Shown: positions 1 to 5,811 of the stretch, in pieces
Position numbering within the stretch: position 1 is the stretch's first letter
How the letters are laid out: each line of letters starts with the position of its first letter
Source: Patulibacter sp.
GTDB lineage: Bacteria > Actinomycetota > Thermoleophilia > Solirubrobacterales > Solirubrobacteraceae
Assembly: GCA_023268575.1 (NCBI GenBank)
Contig: JALRCL010000545.1
Span: 1 to 6,801 of the forward strand
Reading direction: 5' to 3'
DNA: 6,801 nt
The notes under the pieces: model-generated
The model's database searches: none
What the model was told of the DNA's origin: nothing
What the model saw: the letters and a program-made list of their open reading frames with translations, nothing else
Program-made: the position numbers and the translations under genes

Positions 1-1103
1 ACCGGCGCGCCGGAGGCGACCTGCTCCCACAGCGCGCCGCCGGCGATGAGCGCCGTCTTCACGACCTCGGCGTAGCCGGCAGCGAGCTCCTCCGGCGGCA
101 GGGTGGTCAGCGCGTCGGGGTCGACCATCACCGCGGCCGGCTGGTGGAAGGCACCGACGTAGTTCTTCGCGCTCGGCAGGTCGACGCCGGTCTTGCCGCC
201 GTAGGCGCTGTCCACCTGGGCGACGAGCGTCGTGGGCACCTGCACCACCGGCACGCCGCGCTGGTACGTCGCGGCGACGAACCCCGCGAGGTCGCCGACG
301 ACGCCGCCGCCGATCGCCACGACGTGGTCGCTACGCGTGACGCCCTGCGCGGCGAGCGCGCCCCACACCCGCTCGCAGGTCGCGAGGGTCTTGTGGCTCT
401 CGCCCGGCGGGATCTCGATCATCCCGGCGAGCCCCGGGACGCGGCCGGCGTGGTGCTCGGCGACCGTCTCGTCGGTGATCGCGATCCGGCGCGAGGCCTC
501 CGGCAGCGGCCAGGGCGGCAGCTCCCGCAGCAGGCCGGGCCGCAGCCAGACCGGCGCGCCGCCGTCGCCGGCGTGGGACCAGAGCAGCGTCGTGCCCGGC
601 GCGGCCTCGTGCGCGCGGGCGATCACCGGGATCGCGGGCTTGAGCTTCTGCCGGTCGACCTCGGGCAGCAGGACGTCGGCGACCGACTCGTAGAGCGTCT
701 CGCGCTCCGCGAAGAGGCGGTCGAAGGCCTTCCGATCGCGGGCCAGGGGCCGGTCGCTGCGCTTCGCGCGCTTCCACGCCGTCGCGCGGCTCACCTGCAG
801 CAGCACGACGGTGTGACGCTCGAGGGCGCGCCGGACCCGGTCGGACCCGACGGTCCCGCCGCCGAGGGCGATGACGCCGCCGTCGGCGCGCTCGAGCAGC
901 TCGCCGGCGACCTCCGCCTCGACGCGACGGAACGCGGCCTCGCCCTCCCGGGCGAAGTACTCGGCGATCGAGCAGCCGAGGCGCTTCTCGACTCGCTTGT
1001 CGCTGTCGACGACGCGCGTCCCCAGGGCCGAGGCGAACATGCGGGCGCCGGTCGTCTTGCCGGCCCCCATGAAGCCGATGAGGACGATCGCGGGACGGGC
1101 CAT
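1..1103 (-). CDS. aroKB: Bifunctional shikimate kinase / 3-dehydroquinate synthase (AroK-AroB fusion), C-terminus outside the window
   Basis: This gene encodes two cytoplasmic shikimate-pathway enzymes in one chain: ATP-dependent phosphorylation of shikimate, and NAD/metal-dependent closure of DAHP to 3-dehydroquinate. I read 367 codons by hand from ATG 1103; the frame stays open to base 1. The kinase half (about 1-146) has a Walker A loop GFMGAGKT (10-17), DSD (33-35), Arg59, GGG (81-83), the lid SDRPL (Arg118) and RETLY (Arg134), so the usual kinase catalytic and binding residues are present. A linker and the synthase half follow, with GGGVVGD (265-271), PTTLVAQVDS (290-299), GGKTGVD (302-308), KNYVGAFHQP, and AEVVK with the likely metal ligand Glu346. 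The kinase-first order matches the known AroKB fusion of Thermotoga. The ligase gene ends 14 bases upstream on the same strand. No Shine-Dalgarno sequence is visible. The C-terminal synthase domain is missing only because the window ends. Confidence 0.95.
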   Translation of the reverse strand, partial: MARPAIVLIGFMGAGKTTGARMFASALGTRVVDSDKRVEKRLGCSIAEYFAREGEAAFRRVEAEVAGELLERADGGVIALGGGTVGSDRVRRALERHTVVLLQVSRATAWKRAKRSDRPLARDRKAFDRLFAERETLYESVADVLLPEVDRQKLKPAIPVIARAHEAAPGTTLLWSHAGDGGAPVWLRPGLLRELPPWPLPEASRRIAITDETVAEHHAGRVPGLAGMIEIPPGESHKTLATCERVWGALAAQGVTRSDHVVAIGGGVVGDLAGFVAATYQRGVPVVQVPTTLVAQVDSAYGGKTGVDLPSAKNYVGAFHQPAAVMVDPDALTTLPPEELAAGYAEVVKTALIAGGALWEQVASGAP

Positions 1104-1114
1104 GACGGCGCCGG

Positions 1115-1120
1115 AGTCTA
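1115..1120 (-). promoter_or_regulatory. Possible -10 element (TAGACT) for aroKB, overlapping the ligase stop codon
   Basis: The minus strand reads TAGACT here, and 11 bases separate it from the aroKB ATG. Its first three bases are the TAG stop codon of the upstream ligase gene, so the A and first T are already explained by the stop. It fits TAnnnT and could give aroKB its own near-leaderless transcript besides read-through from the ligase gene. No -35 box is seen. The call rests on spacing and on similar hexamers before the other genes in the window. Confidence 0.25.
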
Positions 1121-2797
1121 CGCGGAGGCGCGCCGGCGACGCCCGCTGCGTCCGCGCCGGCGGCGACGCCGACGGCGGCCCGCGCCCGGCGCCGCCTCCG
1201 GGCGGTGGGCGGTCTGCCAGGCCGCGCTGAGGACGATGCCGGCCAGCAGCATCGCCGGGACGACGACCGCGGCGAACTGCCACGTCCAGTCGACGACGCA
1301 GGACGCGGCCACCGCGACGAGCGCGCCGGCCACCGCGGCGTTGCGCCCACGCGAGAGCTGCCCGGCGCGGCGGCGGTTGCGCAGCACCGCGACGAGCACC
1401 GTCGCCACGAGCGTCAGGAGCAGCCCGAGCCCGACGATCCCGAGCTCGGCGGCCGTCTCCCACGGCAGCGAGTGCGCGTTCAGCACGAACTCGTCCCGCC
1501 GGCGCTTCTCGAGCCACGCCACGCGGTACCCGCCGGCGCCGATGCCGACGACGGGGTGATCGGCGAACGTGCTGCGAGCGACGCGGTAGAGCTCGGACCG
1601 GTTGCCCGCCAGCGAGTCCAACCGCCCGAGGTCGTCCCCCGGGCCCGCACCGCCGCCGAGGAAGCTCTCCCGCTGCGTCTCGACGAACGAGCGCGCCGCG
1701 AACACGCCGCGCTGGTCGGCGCTGAAGCCGATCGCGGCGACGACCACGGCGATCGCGGCGGTGCCGACGAGGATCTCGCGCAGGAGCGCCCGGCGGCGGC
1801 GCCCGGTGCGGCCGAGTCGTGCAGCGCGCTCCTCGCCCTTCGCCAGCCGGTCCCGCAGGAGCAGCACGGCCACGGCGGCGACGACGCCGAGCAGCCCCAG
1901 GAGCGGCACGTACGCGGGACCGGCCTCCGCGGCCCCGGGGAACGACGCCGGATCGTCGACGAGCGCCGGCTCGGCCACCACGAGCAGGATGCCGGCGGCC
2001 GCCGCGAGCGCGAGCGGCACGAGCAGGACGATCGCCTGGAGCGGCCGCCGCGCGAGGACGATGACGGTGGCCACGCCGAGCACGGCGGCCACGGTGCCGC
2101 CGCGGGACACGGAGAGGACGAGCGCGACCGTCACGGCCGGGATCGCGGCGGCGGCCAGCCACGTGACCGCGACCCGCGTCCCGCGGTCGGTGACGAGCCC
2201 GAAGAGGAGCGCGAGGCTCATCGCCGCCACGGTGGCCTGCGCGTTCCAGTAGCCCGTGGGATAGCTCAGGCGGAACAGGTCGAACGCCGGCTCGCGCAGG
2301 GGCGCGAGGTCGAGACCGGGGACGAGGCGCGACAGCAGCCCCAGCAGCGCGATCGCCGTCAGGCCCGCGCAGATGGCGCCGAGCGGCCCGCCGAGCCCCG
2401 CGTCCCGGCGCGCCGCGAGCACCCCGACCGCGAGCGCCGCGAGATAGAGCGTCGAGCGCTGCGCCTCGGACACCGCGACATCGGGCACCGGCGACCACGC
2501 TGCGGAGAGCGCCGTCCACGCGGCGAGGCCGGCGAGTGCGCCCAGCGCGACGCGCACGCCGCCGCGGAACCGCCAGGCGGGCCGCAGGATCGAGAGCGCG
2601 AGCCCGACGGCGGCGAGGCCGATCCCGACCGGGAGGGCGTCCGCCAAGGCGTAGCCGCCGCGCCGCAGCCCGAGCGCGACGACGACCGCCAGGAGCGCGA
2701 CCGCGACGAGTGGATCCCGCCCGCGGAGCGCGAGCGCGCGGAGCCGGCGCCCGTCGAGCCCCGCCCGGGGGTCTCGCGCCTCGGTGCCGGTTGCCAC
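1118..2797 (-). CDS. O-antigen ligase / polysaccharide polymerase family membrane protein (Wzy_C-like)
   Basis: This is a predicted 559-residue integral membrane protein with about 12-14 hydrophobic segments between residues 30 and 526. Family hallmarks are the LSVSRGG motif (228-234) after a membrane segment, and a long external loop (about 360-450) with RSELYRVARSTF, HPVVGIGAGGY (414-424) and AHSLPWETAAELG (441-453, His442), followed by three more helices. Such proteins polymerise glycan repeat units or transfer finished glycan to an acceptor at the outer face of the cytoplasmic membrane; which reaction applies cannot be told from sequence. I chose GTG 2797 because the longer frame, to ATG 2899, would run into the divergent gene at 2857 and adds only a basic, unstructured extension. 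The C-terminus is an odd arginine-rich tail (541-556). aroKB follows after 14 bases, suggesting one transcript. The divergent neighbour encodes a TPR-like anchored protein. Confidence 0.85.
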   Translation of the reverse strand: MATGTEARDPRAGLDGRRLRALALRGRDPLVAVALLAVVVALGLRRGGYALADALPVGIGLAAVGLALSILRPAWRFRGGVRVALGALAGLAAWTALSAAWSPVPDVAVSEAQRSTLYLAALAVGVLAARRDAGLGGPLGAICAGLTAIALLGLLSRLVPGLDLAPLREPAFDLFRLSYPTGYWNAQATVAAMSLALLFGLVTDRGTRVAVTWLAAAAIPAVTVALVLSVSRGGTVAAVLGVATVIVLARRPLQAIVLLVPLALAAAAGILLVVAEPALVDDPASFPGAAEAGPAYVPLLGLLGVVAAVAVLLLRDRLAKGEERAARLGRTGRRRRALLREILVGTAAIAVVVAAIGFSADQRGVFAARSFVETQRESFLGGGAGPGDDLGRLDSLAGNRSELYRVARSTFADHPVVGIGAGGYRVAWLEKRRRDEFVLNAHSLPWETAAELGIVGLGLLLTLVATVLVAVLRNRRRAGQLSRGRNAAVAGALVAVAASCVVDWTWQFAAVVVPAMLLAGIVLSAAWQTAHRPEAAPGAGRRRRRRRRGRSGRRRRASA

Positions 2798-2803
2798 CGC
2801 GGC

Positions 2804-2809
2804 ATCGTC
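2804..2809 (-). promoter_or_regulatory. Weak -10-like element (GACGAT) before the ligase gene
   Basis: On the minus strand GACGAT ends 6 bases before GTG 2797. It keeps the A at position 2 and T at position 6 of TAnnnT but lacks the first T. The spacing would suit a leaderless transcript starting at the GTG. No ribosome binding site is visible. The 59-base gap (2798-2856) must hold promoters for both divergent genes. Confidence 0.25.
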
Positions 2810-2844
2810 GCAGACCGACAGGCGACGCTGGCCGCTCGCGCGCG

Positions 2845-2850
2845 TAGGAT
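2845..2850 (+). promoter_or_regulatory. Probable -10 element (TAGGAT) for the TPR-like gene, leaderless spacing
   Basis: TAGGAT fits the actinobacterial TAnnnT -10 consensus and sits 6 bases before GTG 2857. Transcription would therefore start at, or within a base or so of, the start codon. No -35 box is obvious at the usual distance and no Shine-Dalgarno sequence precedes the GTG. Confidence 0.5.
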
Positions 2851-2856
2851 CCCTCC

Positions 2857-3261
2857 GTGCGTCCGGGGCCGAAGATCGCCGTCGCGCTGCGCGTCGCACC
2901 GTGGGCGGTCGCGGTGGTGGTGCTCGCCCTCTGGGCCGGCGATCAGCGCCACCTGGACCGTGCGCAGCGCCTGCAGTCCTCCGATGCGGCGGCCGCGGTC
3001 CGCGAGGCCGGTCGGGCGGGCGGCGTGGGAACGCGTCGCGCCGCCCTCGTCGTCCAGGGCCACGCCCTCGCCGCGCTCGGAGACCTCGCCGGTGCCGAGC
3101 GGGCGCTGCTGCTGGCGCGCGACGCGGCGCCGGACGATCCGATGATCGTGCGGGATCTGCGAGACGTCGCGCGGTTGCGGGGGGAGCGGCGCACGGCGCG
3201 CCGCTACACCGCCCAGCTGCGGCGCTCGGACCCGCGGTACGCCGCGGGGACCGGGCGCTGA
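2857..3261 (+). CDS. Small membrane-anchored TPR-like protein
   Basis: This is a 134-residue protein of unassigned family. Residues 12-27 form one hydrophobic helix, preceded by basic residues and followed by a polar, mostly helical body; it looks like an uncleaved anchor with the body outside, although topology is inferred. The body reads as degenerate tetratricopeptide repeats: about 32-58, the clearest at 62-95 (VVQGHALAALGDLAGAERAL, then ARDAAPDDP), and about 96-125 (VARLRGERRTARRYTAQL). TPRs usually mediate protein contacts. It is divergent from the O-antigen ligase-like gene with 59 bases between starts. Many Wzy/WaaL-family proteins carry TPRs at their own C-terminus or work beside TPR partners, so a helper role for the ligase is reasonable but unproven. 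GTG 2857 is chosen because a TAGGAT hexamer lies 6 bases upstream and the codon use is typical from the first codon. Confidence 0.75.
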   Translation: MRPGPKIAVALRVAPWAVAVVVLALWAGDQRHLDRAQRLQSSDAAAAVREAGRAGGVGTRRAALVVQGHALAALGDLAGAERALLLARDAAPDDPMIVRDLRDVARLRGERRTARRYTAQLRRSDPRYAAGTGR

Positions 3262-3270
3262 GCGCCCCGG
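3251..3270 (+). terminator. GC hairpin over the stop codon of the TPR-like gene
   Basis: Arms 3253-3257 and 3263-3267 (GGGCG/CGCCC) pair around the loop CTGAG, and CC 3251-3252 can pair with GG 3269-3270 past one bulged C. The loop contains the TGA stop. No T-run follows, so this is at best a U-less, GC-rich terminator or an mRNA 3'-end structure. In DNA this rich in GC, such hairpins also arise by chance. Confidence 0.3.
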
Positions 3271-3360
3271 CGGCGGCGCGCGGTGGGGCGCGCCACGCGC
3301 CGCCCCTGCATCGTGCCGCCGCACGCCGGTCGCATGCAGGCGCTCGGCGGCGCCGGGGCG
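3263..3360. repeat. Nested inverted repeats in the 3262-3382 intergenic gap
   Basis: The outer arms are CGCCCCGGCG (3263-3272) and CGCCGGGGCG (3351-3360), a perfect 10-base match. The inner arms are CCTGCAT (3305-3311) and ATGCAGG (3334-3340), a perfect 7-base match with a 22-base spacer. The inner pair holds A/T bases and is the less likely of the two to be compositional chance. Both lie upstream of the -10 hexamer of the W-x-P-L gene, where an operator could sit. The rest of the gap shows nothing further. Confidence 0.35.
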
Positions 3361-3366
3361 ATCCGG

Positions 3367-3372
3367 TACCGT
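3367..3372 (+). promoter_or_regulatory. Probable -10 element (TACCGT) for the W-x-P-L repeat gene
   Basis: TACCGT fits TAnnnT and ends 10 bases before ATG 3383, giving a leader of only a few bases. It lies inside GGTACCGTCG (3365-3374), which recurs on the minus strand before the Wzc-like gene at exactly the same distance from its ATG. No -35 box or Shine-Dalgarno sequence is seen. Confidence 0.5.
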
Positions 3373-3382
3373 CGGGCGCCGC

Positions 3383-4234
3383 ATGACCGGACCTGGGAAC
3401 CCGTGGGTGCTGCCGCCCGACGCGCCCGCGACGCGCGTCGCCGCTCGCGACGCGCCCGATGCGCGGACGCCCGCCGAGGAGGCACCGACAGCGGCGCCCG
3501 CCGACGGCCGTGCACCGGAGGCCCGGACCGGCTGGCAGCCGCTCTCGCCCGGCCGCACGGCCGCCGCCCCGCCCGCGTCTGCTGCCCCTGCCCCGGAGCC
3601 GCGCGAGGAGCCCGCGCCGGTGCCGGCCCAGCCCGGCGCAGCGCCGGCCGGGCGCCCCCGCCCCGCGTCCGGCGGCACCGGCTGGAAGCCGCTGGTGGCC
3701 GCCGCCCCGACCGCCACCGCGGGCGCGGCCGACCGGTCCGCGGACCGCGACGCCCCCCGCCCCGGATCCGGCGACGCCGGTGCCGCCGCGGCGCCGCCGC
3801 GCGACGCCGAACCGGCGGGCGCCTCCGGGTCCGCCGACGAGGGCGGCACCCGCGGCGCCGGCGCCACGGACTCCCCCGCCGGCTCGACCTGGCGCCCGCT
3901 GGTCGCCTCCGCGTCCTCACGGAGCGCCGAGGCCCGCAGCTCCGGCGGCCCTGCGGTGCCCGGCGACGCCGCGCACGCAGCGTCGACGGACCCCGATCTC
4001 ACGGCCGCTGCCCACGACGAAGCGGCGGCCGCCGACGCGACCGCGCAGCGCGACGGTGACGGCGCCCCCACGGACGACCCCCTGCCCGGCGCGCCCGTGG
4101 CTCCCGCGACGGCCTCCGCGGAGGAGGACGCCGTCGGGCTCGAGGACGACGTGCCCGCCGAGGACGCGCCGGCGGCGGCCGACGGCGATCCGCCGAGCGC
4201 GGGCGGCTGGGCGCCCTTGCGCGACAGCCGCTGA
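3383..4234 (+). CDS. Unrecognised Ala/Pro-rich, probably disordered protein with W-x-P-L repeats
   Basis: I do not recognise this 283-residue protein. It has no signal peptide, membrane segment or globular-looking stretch. It is dominated by Ala, Pro, Gly, Asp, Arg and Thr; I see no Phe, Tyr, Ile or Cys and only one Lys, so it is probably disordered and cytoplasmic. Its only aromatic residues are five tryptophans: NPWVLPP (Trp8), then four copies of W-x-P-L: GWQPL (Trp51), GWKPL (Trp101), TWRPL (Trp170) and GWAPL (Trp276, seven residues from the end). Copies two and three extend to PLVA. Linkers of 46-102 residues change from Pro/Ala/Arg-rich to acidic (about 205-270). Regularly placed conserved motifs in variable linkers suggest multivalent binding to a partner, which is inference. 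The frame is supported by strong G/C third positions, a -10 hexamer, and a hairpin at the stop. It converges on the Wzc-like gene with 23 bases between stops. Confidence 0.75.
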   Translation: MTGPGNPWVLPPDAPATRVAARDAPDARTPAEEAPTAAPADGRAPEARTGWQPLSPGRTAAAPPASAAPAPEPREEPAPVPAQPGAAPAGRPRPASGGTGWKPLVAAAPTATAGAADRSADRDAPRPGSGDAGAAAAPPRDAEPAGASGSADEGGTRGAGATDSPAGSTWRPLVASASSRSAEARSSGGPAVPGDAAHAASTDPDLTAAAHDEAAAADATAQRDGDGAPTDDPLPGAPVAPATASAEEDAVGLEDDVPAEDAPAAADGDPPSAGGWAPLRDSR

Positions 4235-4261
4235 GCGCGCGGCCGTGCGCGCGCCGCTCAG
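4231..4261. terminator. Bidirectional hairpin containing both convergent stop codons
   Basis: CTGAGCG (4231-4237) pairs with CGCTCAG (4255-4261), and CGCG (4238-4241) pairs with CGCG (4250-4253) past one bulged C at 4254, leaving an 8-base loop. This gives an 11-base-pair stem. The TGA stop of the plus gene (4232-4234) and the TGA of the minus gene (4260-4258) are opposite each other in the two arms. No T-run follows on either side. The position between convergent genes makes a shared terminator likely. Confidence 0.55.
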
Positions 4262-5736
4262 TCGCCGCGGGGCGCGAGGCCGGCCGGATCGCTCGCGCTC
4301 GTGACGGCGGTGGCGACGATGCCGACGCCGGTGCGCGCGTTGCGCCGCGCGAGGTCGACCGCGGCGTCGAGGGCGGCCGCGGACGTCTGCCCCGGGCGGG
4401 CGCAGACGAGCACGACGTCGGCCTCGTCGAGCAGGAGCCCGGCGTCGGCCGAGGTCAGCAGCGACGGCGCGTCGGCGATCGCGAGGTCGTAGCCGTCGCG
4501 CATGAAGGCCAGCATCTCGCGGACCGCGTCCAGCGCGCCGGGCGCGACCTCGGTGCTCGCGGTGCCCGCGACCACGACGACGAGGTCGCCTCCCCGCGCC
4601 GAGGCCTCGGCCGCCGGGGCGACGACGTCGTCGACCGCGACCCGCTGCAGGACCTCGCCCGGGCTCGCGTCGCCCGCCAGGTGATCGGCGACCCCGGGAC
4701 GATCGTGGAGATCGAGGCGATCCGCCTGGACCGGCCGCCGCACGTCGAACTCCACGAGTACGACGCGCAGGCCCCCGCGGGCGGCGGCGAGGGCGAGCCC
4801 GGCGGCGGTGACCGACTTGCCGACGGCCGGCTCGGCGCTCGTGACGAGGACGAGGCCGGGGGTGTCCTCGACGAGGTCGTCGAGGTTCCGGCGCAGCAGG
4901 CGGAAGCCGTCGAGGTCGCGGTCGGCGAGGCGGAGCGGCGCCGAGCGCCGGCGTCCGAGCTTCGGCAGGAAGGGCACGGCGCCGACGAGCGGGGCCGGGA
5001 GGCCCTGCAGCTCGGGCACGGCCGCGACGATCCCGGCATCGCGTCCACGCCGGCGGCGACGGGCGACCAGGGCCACGAGCGTCCCGAGGAGCAGGCCCAG
5101 CAGCGCACCGATCGCCCCGCCGGCGGCGGCGAACGCGCCGGTCGACGTGCGGTCGACCGTGCGCAGCGTGCCGAGCTCGAGGATCTGCAGCGGGACCGTG
5201 AGTCGCGCCGCCGTGCGCAGCGCCGAGAGCTGTGCGCGCTGCTCGGGCGAGGGGCGCCGGCCGGCCTCCGCGGCGAGGCTGTCGGCGTTGCGCCGGAGGT
5301 CGGCGCGCGTGTCGTCGATGACCTGACGGCGCACCGCCAGGGCGAACGCCCGCGACCACGCGGCGGCCTGCGCCGCGCGCTCCGAGCGGGCGACGATCAC
5401 GAGGACGCCGCGACCGGCGAGCACCCGGGTGCGCACCGCCCCGTCGGGCACGCGGCCGACCTGGCCCTGCACGGCGCTCCGCAGCGAGGCGCGACGCGTG
5501 ACGGCCGCCGCGGCGGTCGCCAGGCCGTCGGGCGTCGTGGGTCCCGTCGAGGACGCCTCCTCGGTCGCCGTGCTCGCTGGGCGGGCGAGCAGCTGCGAGG
5601 TCGCCTCGTGCTCCTCCGTCCGCGACTCGCCGAGGACGACCCCGGCGGCGGCGCCCACGAGGGCCAGGACGAGGCAGGCCAGGAGCGGCGGGAGCCAGCC
5701 CCGTGAACGGGCGCCGGCGGCGGAGGTCTGAGGCAT
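4258..5736 (-). CDS. Wzz/Wzc-like polysaccharide chain-length regulator with a tyrosine-poor BY-kinase-like ATPase domain
   Basis: This is a 492-residue membrane protein resembling fused CpsC/CpsD (Wzc) proteins that set exopolysaccharide chain length and export. TM1 is about 14-36, then an external helical region (to about 195), TM2 about 200-225, and a basic RRRRR stop-transfer (226-230). A cytoplasmic MinD/BY-kinase-like domain starts near 270. It has Walker A AEPAVGKS (301-308, Lys307), Walker A' LVEFDVRRP (327-335) and Walker B LAIADAPS (418-425). These deviate from the family: A' has Glu329 where Asp is usual, and Walker B has Ser425 in place of the second Pro. The only tyrosine is Tyr416, beside Walker B, and the C-terminus has no tyrosine cluster, so classical autophosphorylation is unlikely. 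ATM start 5736 is chosen because the longer frame to 5910 would overlap the divergent glycosyltransferase, and TACCGT lies 10 bases upstream. Confidence 0.85.
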   Translation of the reverse strand: MPQTSAAGARSRGWLPPLLACLVLALVGAAAGVVLGESRTEEHEATSQLLARPASTATEEASSTGPTTPDGLATAAAAVTRRASLRSAVQGQVGRVPDGAVRTRVLAGRGVLVIVARSERAAQAAAWSRAFALAVRRQVIDDTRADLRRNADSLAAEAGRRPSPEQRAQLSALRTAARLTVPLQILELGTLRTVDRTSTGAFAAAGGAIGALLGLLLGTLVALVARRRRRGRDAGIVAAVPELQGLPAPLVGAVPFLPKLGRRRSAPLRLADRDLDGFRLLRRNLDDLVEDTPGLVLVTSAEPAVGKSVTAAGLALAAARGGLRVVLVEFDVRRPVQADRLDLHDRPGVADHLAGDASPGEVLQRVAVDDVVAPAAEASARGGDLVVVVAGTASTEVAPGALDAVREMLAFMRDGYDLAIADAPSLLTSADAGLLLDEADVVLVCARPGQTSAAALDAAVDLARRNARTGVGIVATAVTSASDPAGLAPRGD

Positions 5737-5746
5737 CGCGGCCGCG

Positions 5747-5752
5747 ACGGTA
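5747..5752 (-). promoter_or_regulatory. Probable -10 element (TACCGT) for the Wzc-like gene
   Basis: The minus strand reads TACCGT, ending 10 bases before ATG 5736, within GGTACCGTCG (5754-5745). Both the 10-mer and its 8-base distance to the ATG are identical to those before the W-x-P-L gene at 3383. No Shine-Dalgarno sequence is present. The 88-base gap 5737-5824 also carries the divergent glycosyltransferase promoter. Confidence 0.5.
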
Positions 5753-5811
5753 CCACGGGCCTCCGGCGACGAAGCACCATGCGATTCACCGTCGGGGACG
5801 AGCGCCTGGGC

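Noticed and set aside
1130..1200. The arginine-rich stretch as a frameshift or false C-terminus of the ligase
   Set aside because: The frame ends in a normal TAG just before aroKB and no sign of a shifted continuation of the membrane protein is visible in other frames.
2798..2899. A 34-residue extension of the ligase from ATG 2899
   Set aside because: It overlaps the divergent TPR-like gene and would abolish the intergenic promoter space; GTG 2797 is in frame and precedes the first membrane helix sensibly.
1205..3145. A 646-codon open frame on the plus strand, opposite the ligase gene
   Set aside because: It runs antisense through a clear membrane protein and across the divergent promoter region; its composition (Arg, Asp, Glu, His, Gly runs without hydrophobic cores) is that of a high-GC shadow frame.
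2359..4071. A 570-codon open frame on the minus strand over the TPR-like and W-x-P-L genes
   Set aside because: It covers parts of three better supported genes on both strands, has no recognisable domain or promoter element, and shows the Ser/Arg/Ala/Pro bias of a shadow.
3917..5359. A 480-codon minus-strand open frame overlapping the Wzc-like gene
   Set aside because: It is a shifted frame of the Wzc-like gene, which has transmembrane helices and Walker motifs in the other frame; the product here is Arg/Ala/Gly/Pro noise.
3330..5785. TCGCATG shared upstream of both GGTACCGTCG elements (3330-3336 and on the minus strand near 5778-5784)
   Set aside because: The distances to the element differ (28 versus 23 bases) and a 7-mer match alone is weak, so I did not call it a shared operator.
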